A DNA stretch of 64,000 bases from positions 27,316,001-27,380,000 of the forward strand of contig CM073596.1 in assembly GCA_037074705.1 (NCBI GenBank). Direction: 5' to 3'. This DNA comes from Zhengitettix transpicula (Eukaryota > Arthropoda > Insecta > Orthoptera > Tetrigidae). A program made the translations under genes and the position numbers. The notes under the pieces were generated by a model. The model had not been told where the DNA came from and did not search any database. It was given only the letters and a program-made list of their open reading frames with translations. Positions 1 to 12,668 of this stretch are shown here, piece after piece. Numbering within the stretch: position 1 is the stretch's first letter; each line of letters opens with the position of its first letter.

Positions 1-660
1 ATCTATCTTATTGAACCAGAAAAATGTTCTTTCGACAAAAATCTTGTCCGTTTTAACATGTATGAAAAATTCCACCCCCGTCTACCCCTTCCTCTGGGGG
101 TTACACCGTAACTTGGATGCCATTAAAGTCAGAACCGTACAAAACCACGGATTCGACTCTGTTGTATTCAATTTTATTTTGTGCAACGCACCCCCACCCC
201 AACACCTAAGGGTGCTCTCCTACAATACAGAAAAAGGTTGAAATATTACACAAAAATATCTGAAGAAACTCTAAAAAAAATATTTTTGTTGAAAATATTG
301 GCCGTTTTAAATTGTTTTAAAATTGTCATCAACGCCCCTAGAGGTATTAGTTGTGAATTATCCCCACAGGGTTTGTTTCCGATTGAAAAGGAACACGTAA
401 ATCAAATTTGGTCAAATGTGTTTCACGGGTGTAGATTTATATGCGAAACATACACACACATACACACACACTGTTTTTCCTTTCCAACCCTATTGTTAGG
501 AGTAGAAGTACATCTTAACAGGTATTTTGAACGTTATAATTAAACTTAGCTACATCCGTAACTTAGGAATCGACTCCAATCTTGGTGGATTTTGCTTTAT
601 TTTTATGTAACGCCCTTCAGCCTCCTCCCCTAATGGTGCTCTTATGCCGAAAGGAGGTAA
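1..660. repeat. Divergent tandem-repeat block with C-rich modules
   Basis: The block is made of related modules. Around 100-235 and again around 548-650 the sequence runs from a 'cgtaactt' motif through a 'cgactc' motif and a T-rich stretch into a C-rich stretch that ends in 'ggtgctct'. Around 40-95 and 295-345 there is a second matching pair, 'ccgttttaa' followed by A-rich DNA and a C-rich stretch. A short CA-type run lies near 449-471. The open frame at 181-543 is simply read through these modules, so I do not call it a gene. The left edge is cut by the window, so the array may continue. The modules are seen in the sequence; calling them an old satellite or a mobile-element-derived tandem is inference. 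Confidence 0.5.
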
Positions 661-3600
661 AATAAATCTTTAATAATTTATAAATTAAAAAATATAAATT
701 AAATCTTAAACAAAAATATTGTGGTAGGATTAGTTTTACGGCCCGAATGATGAATTTTTATCAACTTAATTGTTCATCACATTGATTTTTAATAACATCA
801 CCATACAAATGCCTACAATTTTTTTTGTGGCTTAAATTAGTAGTATATAACCTATAAAAATTATTACTGCTTCGTTATTTGTGGAGAAAATATTTTTCAA
901 TTCAATAAAAAAAATTATTTCTAACTAACAAATTATTTATGAACAAAACTTTTGAATTAATCATTCTGATATTTTATCTTCCATTGAAATTTTTTTAGTA
1001 ATTATTTTAGAGTTAAAATAATATTATCCAGGTAATTTTTAATTGTGCAATGGAAGTCATTTGTAGCGTAAACTTTATTATTAAGGTGGATATGAAAAAT
1101 AATACCAGGATAGCATTATTTAAAATATCGATGAAAACTGTGTAATGGGAAATTTTCTAAAATAATGCATAATTACAAAATTGCATAATTACGGTTGTTT
1201 AATTAAGATAACTTTCGTAAGATACATTTAAATACTTAAAAATCTGTGTTACGTAAAATAAATTAAATTTTGTGACGTTTCATTTACCTATTTGACTATA
1301 ATTTTATGATTAACTTCAAATAATGTATTCTTTCTTATTTGAAATATACAAGGTTAATCCTTGTGAGTGAATAAATTATAAAATTTAGGAATTATCGTAT
1401 AATGATTTTCATACAACTCTGTTTTGAGCAGCTCGTTGCTTTGCTCTGGGAACGAAGGTCCACATGCTAATCCATTACAGAAGATCCCCCTTCCCAAACC
1501 AATATCGATCAGAACGGCGCTATGGGAAGGTGCTACGGAAATTAGACTCCGTCACAAGAGTAAATATAATTTCCCAAACGATACTCCCATTTCTCTTTGG
1601 GTACAGAATGCAAATTACTTTCCATTCTATCAGGCAAAAGAGCAACTGCGTTAGCTTTCAATTAAATTCAGTCGATGCCGCTGTGGGTGCAAAGTGCTTA
1701 TTTTGTTTGGATATCGACGAGAGCTCGTATCGGTTTCCCCAGATTTCCTCACCGCGAAAAACAGATGATACAAATTATTTTCCAGAATTAATATAAAATC
1801 AGAATCTGACATTTTACCATCATTAATTTCTTTACGCCTTATAATGTCATGACACTTTGAATATTTTATTCAATTTCCGTGTATAATTACTTTAAATATT
1901 GTTAGATAGAATTAAAGAGAGAACCTGAAACCTATTAGTCCGAAATTTAATAAGAAAAATTACAAATACATTATAATAAAACGGACAACGTTACATCCCT
2001 AATTTTTGTAATATCTTTTGGCGATGTAAATTTAAGTAAAATGTATAATATTAAATTAGTAATAATTTATTACATGAAATGAAGATGATCACATATTTAT
2101 ACAAATATCCTTAAACAGGGTCGTGAATTAGGTTTTAAATTATTCCTAATAAATTTCTGACTAATAGGCTGATGTTTTATCGTGTATTTAAAAAAATGCA
2201 TAAATATATCTCTCTATTTAGAATGTATTTTAGTTGTGTTGAGGTAAAACGAGATGTCGTTGTAAAATTGCTAATCGTAAGACATTTTAGACAGTTTATA
2301 AAATAACAATTTTTATCTTTGTTGATGGAAAGAAAAGTTGTTTTTTATGCTTATGTTAAAGTATCACCTTTAGGACTACAGACCAAAATAAACTAAATAT
2401 ATTTAAAAATTTAAAACTAAAGAAAAGTTTCAAATACAATCCGAAATTATTTTTCCGAATCATTAACATCGTAGGCACTATTACAATTAACAACTTCAGT
2501 AAATTACAGTAAATTATTTAAGTCGTGAAAATAATTATCACTTACATACAAGAAAAGGGTACATTAAATGTTTTTATAAAGTAGATTATTAACCAAATAA
2601 ATTGTATATTGCTTTATATGCGTACCAACTTTCGTTAATAGTATCGTTAAAAATATTTTAGGGACAAACAAAAAAATTTTTTTAGACGTTATACAAATAT
2701 ATTAAATAATAATTGGGTTAAGTGAAAAATCAAGCAGGAATAGATAAAGAAAAATTTCGTAAAATTAATTTTTCTGGGATAAAATAAAACTAAAATTACT
2801 CAGGGAGAAAGTTGTTTAATAGAAAATATTTTCTAATATCTTTAATGCCAAATTCAGTAGAATAAAAATAGTTTCTATTTTCTTTTACTAGTCTTCATAC
2901 ATGTATCCTGGAGTTACAATGTCGTATACTGGAAAACATGAAACAGTAGTCTTCGAAAACAAGTCTTATTCATTCATAAGCCCAGAGCTGGCAAGAAATC
3001 AAATAGCCAATTTCTATGAAAATTGTACCGTCGAGAACACAGTCGACGAATTATGTGAATGTACAAGAAATTTTTAAGTTTTCTTGGCATCCATTCAGTA
3101 TGGCATATTTTTAATTATTACCAATTCAGTGAATTGTAAATGATGTAAACACATTCCTTCAGATTTTCTTAAATATGGACATACATAAGCTACTTTTCCT
3201 GTAATTAACTCAGTATCTCTTTAATCGTACAAAATAGACGCCATTTTATGTGAAATTTAAACGTTTAAATATTCAACTGATAAATATTTTGTTATTCTTT
3301 TAGAATTTCTGTTAATATGTTCAATGAGTTAGACACAGTATTAAGTGTAATTTTACTATAATTATTTCGTCCCTGGTTTATCAATCGATAATTACTCACT
3401 TGTCCTATATTTTCTACAAGTATTTACTCAAAATTAAGTAATTCAAAGAGATCTCGACAAAATCCATAATGACCTTCTTGATCATAATTTAAAAACATTT
3501 AGGTGGTAACCTATATTTAAATTAAAATATTTAGTTAAAGTTATCAAATTTCATATAAAAAATTATATCTAGATGCGCATTTCTAACTTAAGTTTTACAA

Positions 3601-4894
3601 TGTCACATATAGCAGTGGTTAGAAAAATATATATAAAAGTGTTTTTTATTGCTAGATGTGATAATCTTTTCCTGTAATTTATAAAGCTATTGTTAGAAAT
3701 GTATATTGGGTTTTTCGAAGTCCTTGCAGGATCTCACCAACCATGTCAACTCTCAATTTACTTGCCTAATTTAATAAGTACGTGACCAGTGCTCCGATTA
3801 CCTGTCAGGATACATTCTCTGGTTTCGAAGTTACGTAGTGGATAAGGATAAATTCTCTGGAATAATTTTTAAAAATCATTCCTTGCATTTATGGAGCCCT
3901 GAGTCGTTCGTCTGACTTGCTGTGATAGTTTTCTGTTGAGTAACTTTTGATTAATCTAAGATCTAAATTACTGGACTTGGGTAGGACGAATTAAAAAATG
4001 ATCTCACGGTGGCACAGTTTCTTAAAATGTTTTCTTGAAATTGAAATCCAGTATTAAATCGCTCATTTTTTTTCACAGAACAATGAGTCTCTTAAAAAAT
4101 TACTTCTAAATTCTCTGTGTTTCTTTAATTCCTAAGTTACATTTTAGTTGTTTGTAACGCTGCTCGGGAAATAGCTGTGGTTGCTTGTTGAGTGCGCAGT
4201 TGGACGAATGGCTGCCTCGACAAATGCCTTTGCTTGACACACAGTGTGTGTAGGGATAGGGACATCCCTTGTTCAAGATTAGTGCTAAGCTGTGTTATCA
4301 GTCAGGCTCAGACCGTCTCTCTTTTGACGTTGAGAAGGGTAGTATCTGCTACATCCCAAGATAAACAATTTACAAGAAACCATCTCATAACAAGCGGAAA
4401 ACGAGAAGGAAACAAATTACACTCACGTCTCCACACTTTGTTTCACGTATATTAATATTTAAAATAAATATGTACTTTCAGAATAGGGGATAATTCAAAA
4501 CTTCAAGACGTAGGAAATAAAAATAAAATTGCAGTTAAACTTGAATGTAAAATTTATTTTCAAAGTTCATCCTTTATTTGTTGGTAGTGTGACAATGTAC
4601 AGTACTAATGAATATGAGCGTTGAAATTAAGATGTAAACGTTAGGAAGAGTATTACAATGCTTTTAAATTCTTACGTTAATTAAATTAATCAAGATGACA
4701 CGAAAAAATTACGACTCAATGTTGTGTTGAGAGGTTTATAATATTTGAAGTAGAAAAAGTTTCTTTAGAATTGATTTTAAGAAGTAATAGTTACATATTT
4801 ACAGGTTAAAAACATAAAATTGCCAATGCTTTATTTTTGCATAATTTTTTCGACACCGGACTGTAATTAATAAACGCTACCCAAAATAAAATTT
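661..4894. other. AT-rich DNA without recognised genes
   Basis: This stretch is mostly A/T-rich with no gene or named repeat that I recognise. Two patches are richer in G and C: about 1430-1770, where overlapping plus-strand open frames run for 76 and 110 codons, and about 4150-4440, with an 87-codon frame. None of these translations shows a domain or motif I know, and their overlap in different frames argues against coding. They could be unrecognised repeat fragments or parts of non-coding exons. Confidence 0.6.
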
Positions 4895-5285
4895 CTTTAG
4901 CCTGTCTGGAAAATATAAATACAACACTACGTTTCTGATATCCTTGTCCCTTTTCTTCAGGTGATAAAGAAAAGCCTAGAGCGACACAACTGCACTAGTA
5001 AGTTGACAAACCTCACAAACCTTGCTCGATCCCGTCTTGGAGGGAATAGAAAGTATAATTTTCTTAGAAATAAAAATTTTTTATCTCCAAAAAAAATACA
5101 AAAAAGAAAAGTAGTTTTTCAAATGTGTCGTAGGATTTTAAGCTTTGTCAACTGACCAGTGCAGTTGTATCGCTCTAGGCTCTTCTTTAGCACCTGAAGA
5201 AAAGGGACAAGGATCTCAGAAACGTTGTTGTGTGCAATTTATATGGTCACTTATTTTGTCTGTATTTATTTGTTACTATAATTCT
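4895..5285. repeat. Palindromic (foldback) repeat, copy A
   Basis: This is the best-preserved long-armed member of the window's palindromic family. The left arm (about 4911-5010) is the imperfect reverse complement of the right arm (about 5144-5245). They share a 'cttgtccc...cttcaggtg' segment, a 'gcctagagcgacacaactgcac' segment and an inner 'gttgaca/tgtcaac' pair. The 133-base loop is A-rich and unlike the arms. Homology to the other copies continues on the right to about 5285. The 131-codon frame starting near 5145 begins inside the right arm and is treated as fortuitous. The arms are seen directly; the suggestion that they are terminal repeats of a Penelope-like retroelement rests on copy B. 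Confidence 0.85.
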
Positions 5286-6244
5286 TATTACGCACGTGGT
5301 CTCATTGCAAAAGATTATGACAGTATTCGTTGCATCTTACAGAATTTTCCAAGTATTCGTATATATAAACTGGAAACTGGATTATCTATATCTGAAGACT
5401 TAAGCGTTGCTAAATCAATGATAAAAATGTCTACATGCTGCTTTGTGAACTCTGCTCATACCGGCCAAAATTATAACTTTCAATCCTGTAAGGCCTTACG
5501 ACACTTTATATCGTCATCGACCCATAATATAACGTCATAGACTTCATGACGTAGTCTTAACTCCCTGCAAGTCAAATCTTTCCGTTCACGATTTTCAAGG
5601 CTCCGGTACAGAATTCAGATTTCACGTTGATCTTTAAAATAACCATAAACGTCGTTACGAAACATTTATAGCATAGCCTTGTAGACTCCTTCTACCACAT
5701 AACTGGTAATTAACCATTTCAACTGTAAAATATTTTTGAAATTAATAAATAAAATCGGAGCTCCGAACGTTTAACTTAAAACATAATTCACTACGCTATA
5801 ACTTAGGATTTTATAATTCTAATAGAAAACATTTATGGATAGTATAAATCATAGAAAGTAAAACGCACCACAATATAATTGGCGCAAAATATTTTCTTTG
5901 GTATCGTGGTAGCAAAATAAATTTAAAATAGCAAAACCCCTTACAAATTTACAAAGAAAAGTCTTATAATTAAAAATTAACAACTAGCAACTTTGTAGTA
6001 AACTGAAACAAACGAAAAATAACGCGTTATTTTAAAATGCTGACCTTGTTATAGACTGTGAAGATGTGTCTTACGACAAAATGATCGAATGAATTGATTC
6101 AACTACAATGGGAGCTGTGACCGAAGACACTCTGAAATTAAATAGGAAGTTAATATTATTCTTTCAAATGAATGTAGTATAGGGACGAATATACACGCAG
6201 TTTAAACTAACGCCCACACTATATAAATAATTTAAGTTATTCAA
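5286..6244. other. Unassigned AT-rich DNA
   Basis: I see no gene or named repeat here. A small imperfect palindrome around 'gtcatagacttcatgac' (near 5534-5550) is the only local structure I noticed. Confidence 0.55.
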
Positions 6245-6392
6245 TCATAGCCCAGGGGCCTTAGTTAACCCTTGGCTACTTTCCTCTACCCTTCCGCATC
6301 CTCCCTTTTCAAATCCCTTCCTATGCTATTAAAGGGGATTTGCCACCATTAGGCTTACCCTCATGAAGCCTGTTACCCCCCAAAAAATCATC
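6245..6392 (-). repeat. GC-rich dispersed repeat, truncated copy
   Basis: Read on the minus strand, this segment matches the first part of the repeats at 14345-14833 and 52195-52816. It contains the 'aggctt..atgagggtaa' start, the 'ggcaa.tcccctttaatagcataggaaggg' stretch and the 'ggaaagtagccaagggttaact' stretch. It stops where the longer copies go on for another 250 to 400 bases, so it is truncated. It is a third copy in the opposite orientation to the other two, and it lies 150 bases from a GC-richer patch with minus-strand open frames. Confidence 0.85.
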
Positions 6393-6539
6393 TTTATAAT
6401 AGAAATATATTTCTGTAAATGTACACAGTTTCATTACTTATATTTTATGTGACCCTTAGCTCACATTTGTCTTTCGAAAATGTTATCAGGACGTATAATT
6501 GGTCACTGACCGTGAAGATGATTACAATCATGCGGCAAC

Positions 6540-6870
6540 GTTCCTTCGAGAGAATTCTATCTCAGCCACTTTCCCTTGTCTCGGGATGATTTATCATTGT
6601 TAGACGAAGCACGGAATCTTGTATAGTTTTCTATTGGGATGGTCGCCGGACGGGAATGGAAAGTACTTGGTAGAGGACAGAACAGGAGCTGGGCTCCATT
6701 AGCGTAATGTCCGTGGCGGTGCTCGTCGAGGATCGTAAACATTTCAGACGACGGCAGCCAATCCAGGAGCGTAATCCAATGAAGGTCTTCGTGGAACACA
6801 GACAATGACCCTTCAGTGTCCACTGGACCATTTGCAGCTTGCCGACCATGTTCCTACTTCATCCGCGGTT
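6540..6870 (-). other. GC-richer patch with unrecognised open frames
   Basis: This patch is richer in G, C and CpG than its surroundings. Two overlapping minus-strand open frames cross it: 88 codons at 6557-6823 and 72 codons at 6631-6849. Neither translation shows a motif I recognise. The longer frame is rich in aromatic and His residues in its first half. It could be a coding exon, an untranslated exon, a regulatory patch or a decayed transposon. I do not assign a product. Confidence 0.25.
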
Positions 6871-8126
6871 TTCGTAATCGCCGGAATTGAATTGGTGACT
6901 CATTCAACTAGATTCAATTAAAATAAAAAAAATTCAAAATAAACATAAGAATTCATATTAGGTTTATTAAGTTTTGAAGGTGGATGAAATTTTTCCTTTA
7001 CTACTTTAAAATACAGTAAATAGATACTGCCACCTATTTTGCGAATAACGCGTCTTATATACATAAATATTTCAAATATCCCTATTTAAGTGTGTTAGGT
7101 ATAGACAAAAGTTTATATCCAGTGGATCAGAGAGCTGAACTTCAATATCTTAGTCTATGTAATTTTAAGAGAATAGAGGAAGACAGAAATTTAAAATTTA
7201 GATGGGAAAGAGACACTGCGAAAAGAATAAAATATATTTCCTAATATTTGAACCAATAAAATCACGAACAAGGACCTGATGATTCGGAGTGTCATTTGAG
7301 AACATCACTAGGATTAGTAAAACCAGTGAATAGATAATTAGTTAGTTTATGTATCCGGTGGTGTAGAAAATATGACTTCAAATAACAAAAAATTATATTT
7401 GTAGACTAAGTAACAAGTTCATCAGCATTGTTAAGATCTCATTTACATATTAGTAATTTATCAGAGTTAGTAGCTGTAATTATTCCCTTTGACAGAGAGT
7501 TTATTTACATGATGGAGTGCGAAAAACGTATATATTTATGTTAAAAAAAATGTGTTTGAAGTTGAATTCCAGACAAAAGTGTGAGAACTTGAATCCATCA
7601 ATCTAAACGCTTAAAAAAAGGGTGGGCCAAGCAGCGTGGCCGAATAATCGCCGTATATTCTATTTTTTTCTTAAGTCGTTTTCTTGACATTACTTAATAT
7701 ATAGAAATGTAATAACGTAGACATTCAAAATAATTTTGTATTGTTAATAAAGGTATTTCAAATCAAATCAATTTCTCGACAAACGAACGTAAAATAATTT
7801 TTATCTTGTATTTATGAAACTATTATTTTCAAATTTTTGTGCTTTGAATTTAATAAATTTTAGCAGAATGGGAAAAATTTCATCCCCCTTTAATATCAAT
7901 TCGTGACATTTAGTGTTAATTTTATTACATTAATTGCGAATTCATTTTACGAAGTTTCGATCGTTTAATACGTCATCTATTTTGCAGCTTCAATTAGTCG
8001 AGTGTTGACTGAATAGAAGTAAGCTTTCTGTTAGATGGTCAATGCATCGGAATGCAAATTAGCACACGAATAACACGGCCACTTGTATAGCGCACACGCA
8101 CGCGCACTCTTGCACCCATCGCTCAA
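6871..8126. other. Unassigned AT-rich DNA
   Basis: No gene or known repeat was recognised. A short GC-richer motif near 7620-7652 ('gggtgggccaagcagcgtggccg') stands alone in A/T-rich DNA. A purine/pyrimidine stretch of alternating CA/CG steps lies at about 8093-8115, just before the next open frame. Confidence 0.5.
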
Positions 8127-8591
8127 TTGACTCTTTGTCCCATTCATACCGAACGTATTGTTTGGTCATCACACTGCGAGGGTCTTTATCTGCTACATTT
8201 AATTACTGTGCTGCATTCGTTGACTGAAATTTATATAGGGCAAAAAAAAAAGATAGGCTGGAAAAGATTAATTTTGCCGTACCAACTTGGTTTGGCGAAG
8301 TTTTATGGTCATTTTTTCTTTCTATTGTTCCGTCAAAATATTGTTTTCGCCAAAAGGTCTAGCATTAATAGGAATATAACGTTTTTAGGTTTCAATATAT
8401 ATATGATTTTGATTATATTTTTAAAAAATCGAAGAATCGATGCAGGTCACAGGACAACGTCTTTTTTAACACAAATACAGTGGACCCTTTGTCCATCGAT
8501 CCTTAAGATTTCCTATTCCGCGGTTCAGCAGCAAGACATGTATGCACCAGTTTATCACCTGTTGATCAGCGACGAATCGACGGTCACTTAA
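8127..8591 (+). other. Longest open frame in the window, function unknown
   Basis: This 154-codon plus-strand frame is the longest in 64 kb, and I do not recognise it. The translation has a hydrophobic Leu/Tyr/Ile-rich centre (about residues 80-105) that could form one or two membrane segments, and a polar C-terminal end. It has no cysteine pattern, catalytic motif or repeat that I can tie to a family. The DNA has homopolymer A and T runs inside the frame and no visible codon bias. No splice or polyadenylation context marks it as a gene. It may be a chance frame, a terminal exon or a transposon fragment. I lean towards non-coding. Confidence 0.15.
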
Positions 8592-9166
8592 AGCACCTTT
8601 AAATTGATCGAACCGATTGGTAATCCAACGTGGCGAGATCGGAAGTGTATCCAGATTTCTTCAAAACCTTGTTGGCTCCTCTTCTCTTTGATTCTTAATC
8701 CTGTTATGGATAAATTATTAGTGCAGAAAACTTGACCAATTTATTTGTCACTCGTTTTGTTATTGTGAATGACGACATGGATTTTCTCAGTGCAGCCATC
8801 AGTAGTGGAAGTGACTCGACGTTCATCACGCATTTTCAAACACTTTTCAATACACAGACGGGAAAGCAATGCCAACGTATTTCGATGAAAGAAGCATCTC
8901 TACGGCAAAATACTCACCACTAATTAAATACAATATGAATGATAATATATAAAACGATAGTATCTGCTCATTATTTTGTGAAACGATGATAATTTACCGG
9001 GTTAGTGTGTCAGTCTTTTGGGATACACAAGGAATGTTATTTCACGAGTTTCTTAGAAAATCATTGTAGAAGATACGGTATATAAATAGTTCAAATAAAC
9101 TAGAGGGTGGAATATAGGAAGAAAATAAACATTTATCAGAAATAATATAACTTTTTAACAATGATA

Positions 9167-9189
9167 AAATGATAAATATTTTATCATTT
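9167..9189. repeat. Short perfect inverted repeat (10-bp arms)
   Basis: AAATGATAAA at 9167-9176 and its exact complement at 9180-9189 flank three bases. This is common by chance in A/T-rich DNA and is listed only because it borders the CpG-rich patch that follows. Confidence 0.7.
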
Positions 9190-9219
9190 GTTAGGACATT
9201 ATTTCATCGGATTCGCATA

Positions 9220-9600
9220 CGCCGAACACGTAAATTCTATGTATTCACCAAAGTCACGTGTAGTGACCGGACCGACCGCCTGTATTGATCGGTCTGTTAA
9301 CCGTATTGTAATACGATAATGACATTATCGTGTGTGTACGCAGTATGGGCCGGTGCAGCAACACAACGACTTTAATAAGGACCTGTTTGATAAGACCACG
9401 TGTCGCCGCGCCTGCGGACCCGTGTAATGTGCCTCATTATCGCGGCGGCACAGACGCCTAATTACACCCCCGCTCTCCCTCCCCACTTCACCGTCCGTGC
9501 TATTTACATGTGGCCACTGCCACTTCGAACTCGTTTCGCGGAAAACCGCATACATATGGATGTTAGTATTTTACCGTTTCTATTCTTCCTCGCTTAGGGG
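9220..9600. promoter_or_regulatory. CpG-rich patch with clustered motif sites
   Basis: The base composition changes sharply to GC- and CpG-rich between long A/T-rich flanks. Inside are E-box-like CACGTG/CACGTGT sites (near 9256 and 9397), a TAATTA-type homeodomain core near 9459, and a perfect 17-base palindrome at 9314-9330 built on ATTATCG. Frames of 76 codons (minus, 9325-9555) and 65 codons (plus, 9400-9597) overlap on opposite strands and show no known domain. An enhancer, promoter or untranslated exon is a plausible reading, but this is inference from composition and short motifs only. Confidence 0.3.
9314..9330. promoter_or_regulatory. Perfect 17-bp palindrome CGATAATG-A-CATTATCG
   Basis: Two 8-base arms are exact complements around a single central A. 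Each arm holds an ATTA homeodomain-type core, so a symmetric dimeric protein site is possible. The palindrome is seen directly; binding is inferred. Confidence 0.4.
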
Positions 9601-12600
9601 TTATTTCCTGGGTAGAGAGCTGTAAACTGAACAGTAATATTCCTCTCAAGATACCTATCCGATTACGAATGAGTACAGAATCGAGTATGTACCAGATAGA
9701 CGCGAGTAAAACTATATTTCAAGAAATTTATATTCAAAATTCAGCATCATCTACGTCGTTAAAATTCTTAAACAGTTCCTGAAAAATTCATCATCGGTTT
9801 TCCTTATTCACTTCATACATAATTTTAAATGTATTTACACAAAAAATATTAAGAGTCGGTTATTTTTTGACACCGTACTTAGTCTACTAAATTGTGTGAT
9901 TTAAAATTCTTATTTGTTTCTCTTAATTAAAATTTGTGTGCGCTAACGATGCAGGTGTGTTAATTTATTTTCCAGCATTAGAATATGAAGTTATTTCGAG
10001 GCACTTGAACCCTTAAAGAAACTTTGACTTATCAGAACCGATTATGTTGATGCATTGTACGCAACGGGATTTTATAAATAGCAATTTCTCATTTACGTGC
10101 TTCAAGAATTAGGAAGACTGGTAATTTCCGAAATCAATCCGCCATCGTCTGTGCCCTTCCGATGATGCAACTGTACCGCAGACGAAGTTTCAAGCTCTTC
10201 TATGCTCGGTGACTTGCAAGTTCCTCAACTTCCGGTGATCTATCTAGGTTCTTTCCTCGACTTCTATGACCTTCTAAAGCTCATTAGTCCATGTCCACGT
10301 GGTTGTCGAGATAAGAATATATGGCAGGTAATCTGCGACCCATTTCAAAATTTTAATCAGTCACAATTCAATTTAAAACAATAACAAGGTCGTCAACTTC
10401 TTGTGTTTATTATAGAACTTTTCCGCAAAGCTACGTGCCTTTCGAGCATGTCCAGAGATTAGTTACGCGGATCTTGGCGCCACGACATGGGATGTTCTCA
10501 ATTCTTGTTAATATTCTTCAAAACTATTTTTTTAATTTAATTATCCGTATATTATTTTACAAATACCAGCCAGCTTGGGTACAGCAATTTTATTTTATTT
10601 TACTTTCATACGAGAATATTAGAAAATTTTCTACATTTGATAATATTGTCAATGTTAATGAAAAATTTAATAATAATTTTAGTTGCTAAATAAGTAAAAG
10701 TAAAAAGTTAAATAAAGATATAAAAACTCTTTTTACAATTTTTTGCACATATATTACTTAAGTTAGGAGTTCTTCAAATTATTGATGTATTGGAAACTGA
10801 CTGAGAATAAGAATTTATATCGAAGTTCGTAGTCCTGTTACGCACCCAATATTTGCACCCAACAATGATTAATATACCTATTCGAATTAATACAATTTTT
10901 AAATGATAATTCGGTTATTTAATTTTTGAAACTAATATCGGCCTGTATTATTGCTTTAGAACAGTACAGATATTTAATATTATCACCAGGTATTGTGTAC
11001 AGTTATGGTTCTATTCAATGTGAATTTGAAATGAATGAGTTTCCAGGTATGCGACACCGTCACGGGGAAAAGTTTCATGGCCACAAAAACTCACTAAGAG
11101 GATTAATTCTAATTTCAAGGGCCCATCAATATTCCATCTTTCAATTTACATTTAATCTTAGAGCCAAATAAATATTCATTACTTTGATAGAAATATAAGT
11201 TCTTAGCAAATTTAGCGGTCAAGTTTTAAAGAAAGGCAACTAGGACAAGATTGAAAACTTTCCTTATTAATTTTCGTAATTAAAATTTAAAGCCTAAGGG
11301 TATGTAATAGATATTCTGAATGTTAGTGTGGCACAAGATAATTGAAACAGACTTCTTTACGAGCAATTTATGAATGTCTGCAACTTTACAAGGATTTTCC
11401 TGTATATAGAAATTAATATCGCCAGATTGCGGTAGAATATCAAAGCCTGCAACTAATATTGCAGATAACAAATGTTGATTTTGTCTGCGAGCTTTATTAA
11501 GTTTTCCGATGCGTAAAATCGAACAGCTATGAGAAATTCTTTCTTGGTGTGTTAATTTCAAAATACATGTGACGTATCAAAATTTATTGATTTATAATTT
11601 GAATAATATTAGCTTAATTAACAATTTTTATTGAAAAGATTCCAGTAACCTATAAGTCAGTTTTGACTGTTATGAAGCGGATATCGGCCAAATTAATATT
11701 TAATTACAATATGTTTGTTGCTATGTTATAGTAATGTATGTCAATATAGTTCTTAATGATCGTTACAGCTTTACTAAAATGAGTAGCGGTCTGCTATCAC
11801 AAACCAGAATTTCCAATGATGAATGAGCTGTTTAGGAATGGGCCTACCTAGCACTAGTGAGTGAAATTTAGCGCACTGTAATTAATCACGTGCCTGAGTG
11901 GCTAATATTACAGATTTATTGTTTAATTACGCCATACTCGGCGTCCTATTCCTCTCACGTGGCCTACGTAGTTTTCGGTAGAGATTAATAACGTAGTAAC
12001 GTTTCATTCATAAATCTAGATTTAACGTACAATTTATTTAGCACTATTTAAACAAATTATTTGGTAAAGTTTCTTGTATAAATATAAATAAAACATATTT
12101 ATGATTCTACACTATGATGTATTACTGAAGAATAATTATTTACGATATAAATTGAGGTTATGAAATACTTTAAAACGTTCAGATTTCTAGAAGCTTCGTC
12201 AGAATCAATAATATATATGAAATATTTTGCATTTATGTTATTGTATTTCTCTTTACACACTAAATTTATTTTATGTTCATTTGTTACGATTCCAAGCTCC
12301 CTCTGAATTTATGCTGAGTTTCTGTCTTTTGATAAAGTAAACCAATTTTGCTGATTCTATTAAACAGCCTTTCTATGAATATATATATAATATCCTTTAT
12401 CTTAAATAAATTCGTCTTGTTTTATTCAATTTTTAATTGTCTATCTCGTCTTATTTGCGTATATTATTTTAATGAATTTAATGAGTTATTTAAGGGTAAA
12501 ACCTATGAATCGTGACCATGATTGGCGATGCGTCACGATAATATATTTACGCGAATATCTGTTGAAATACGGCAATATTACAAATAATATCTATTGATAT

Positions 12601-12625
12601 CATTTTTTTGTTTCAAATTTCCTTC

Positions 12626-12627
<2 letters not shown>
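9601..12627. other. AT-rich DNA without recognised genes
   Basis: Short open frames occur here, the longest being 93 codons on the minus strand at 11280-11561, but none has a recognisable motif. I noticed no named repeat except a short motif at 12493-12544 that recurs near 57197-57246. Confidence 0.5.
12493..12544 (+). repeat. Short dispersed motif, copy 1
   Basis: An 'agggtaa' start, a 'gaatcgtgac' core and a 'cgtcac.ata' end appear in the same order as at 57197-57246, with substitutions and a small gap between them. It may be the edge of an unrecognised mobile element or a conserved protein-binding block. Confidence 0.35.

Positions 12628-12664
<37 letters not shown>
12628..12664. repeat. 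(AT)n microsatellite, about 18 units
   Basis: This is an uninterrupted alternating AT run. It is the longest pure dinucleotide tract in the window. Confidence 0.97.

Positions 12665-12668
<4 letters not shown>

Noticed and set aside
181..543. 120-codon plus-strand frame at the left edge
   Set aside because: It is read through a divergent tandem repeat with C-rich and CA-rich simple sequence.
5145..5540. 131-codon plus-strand frame
   Set aside because: Its start lies in the right arm of palindromic copy A and the rest has no known motif or coding character.
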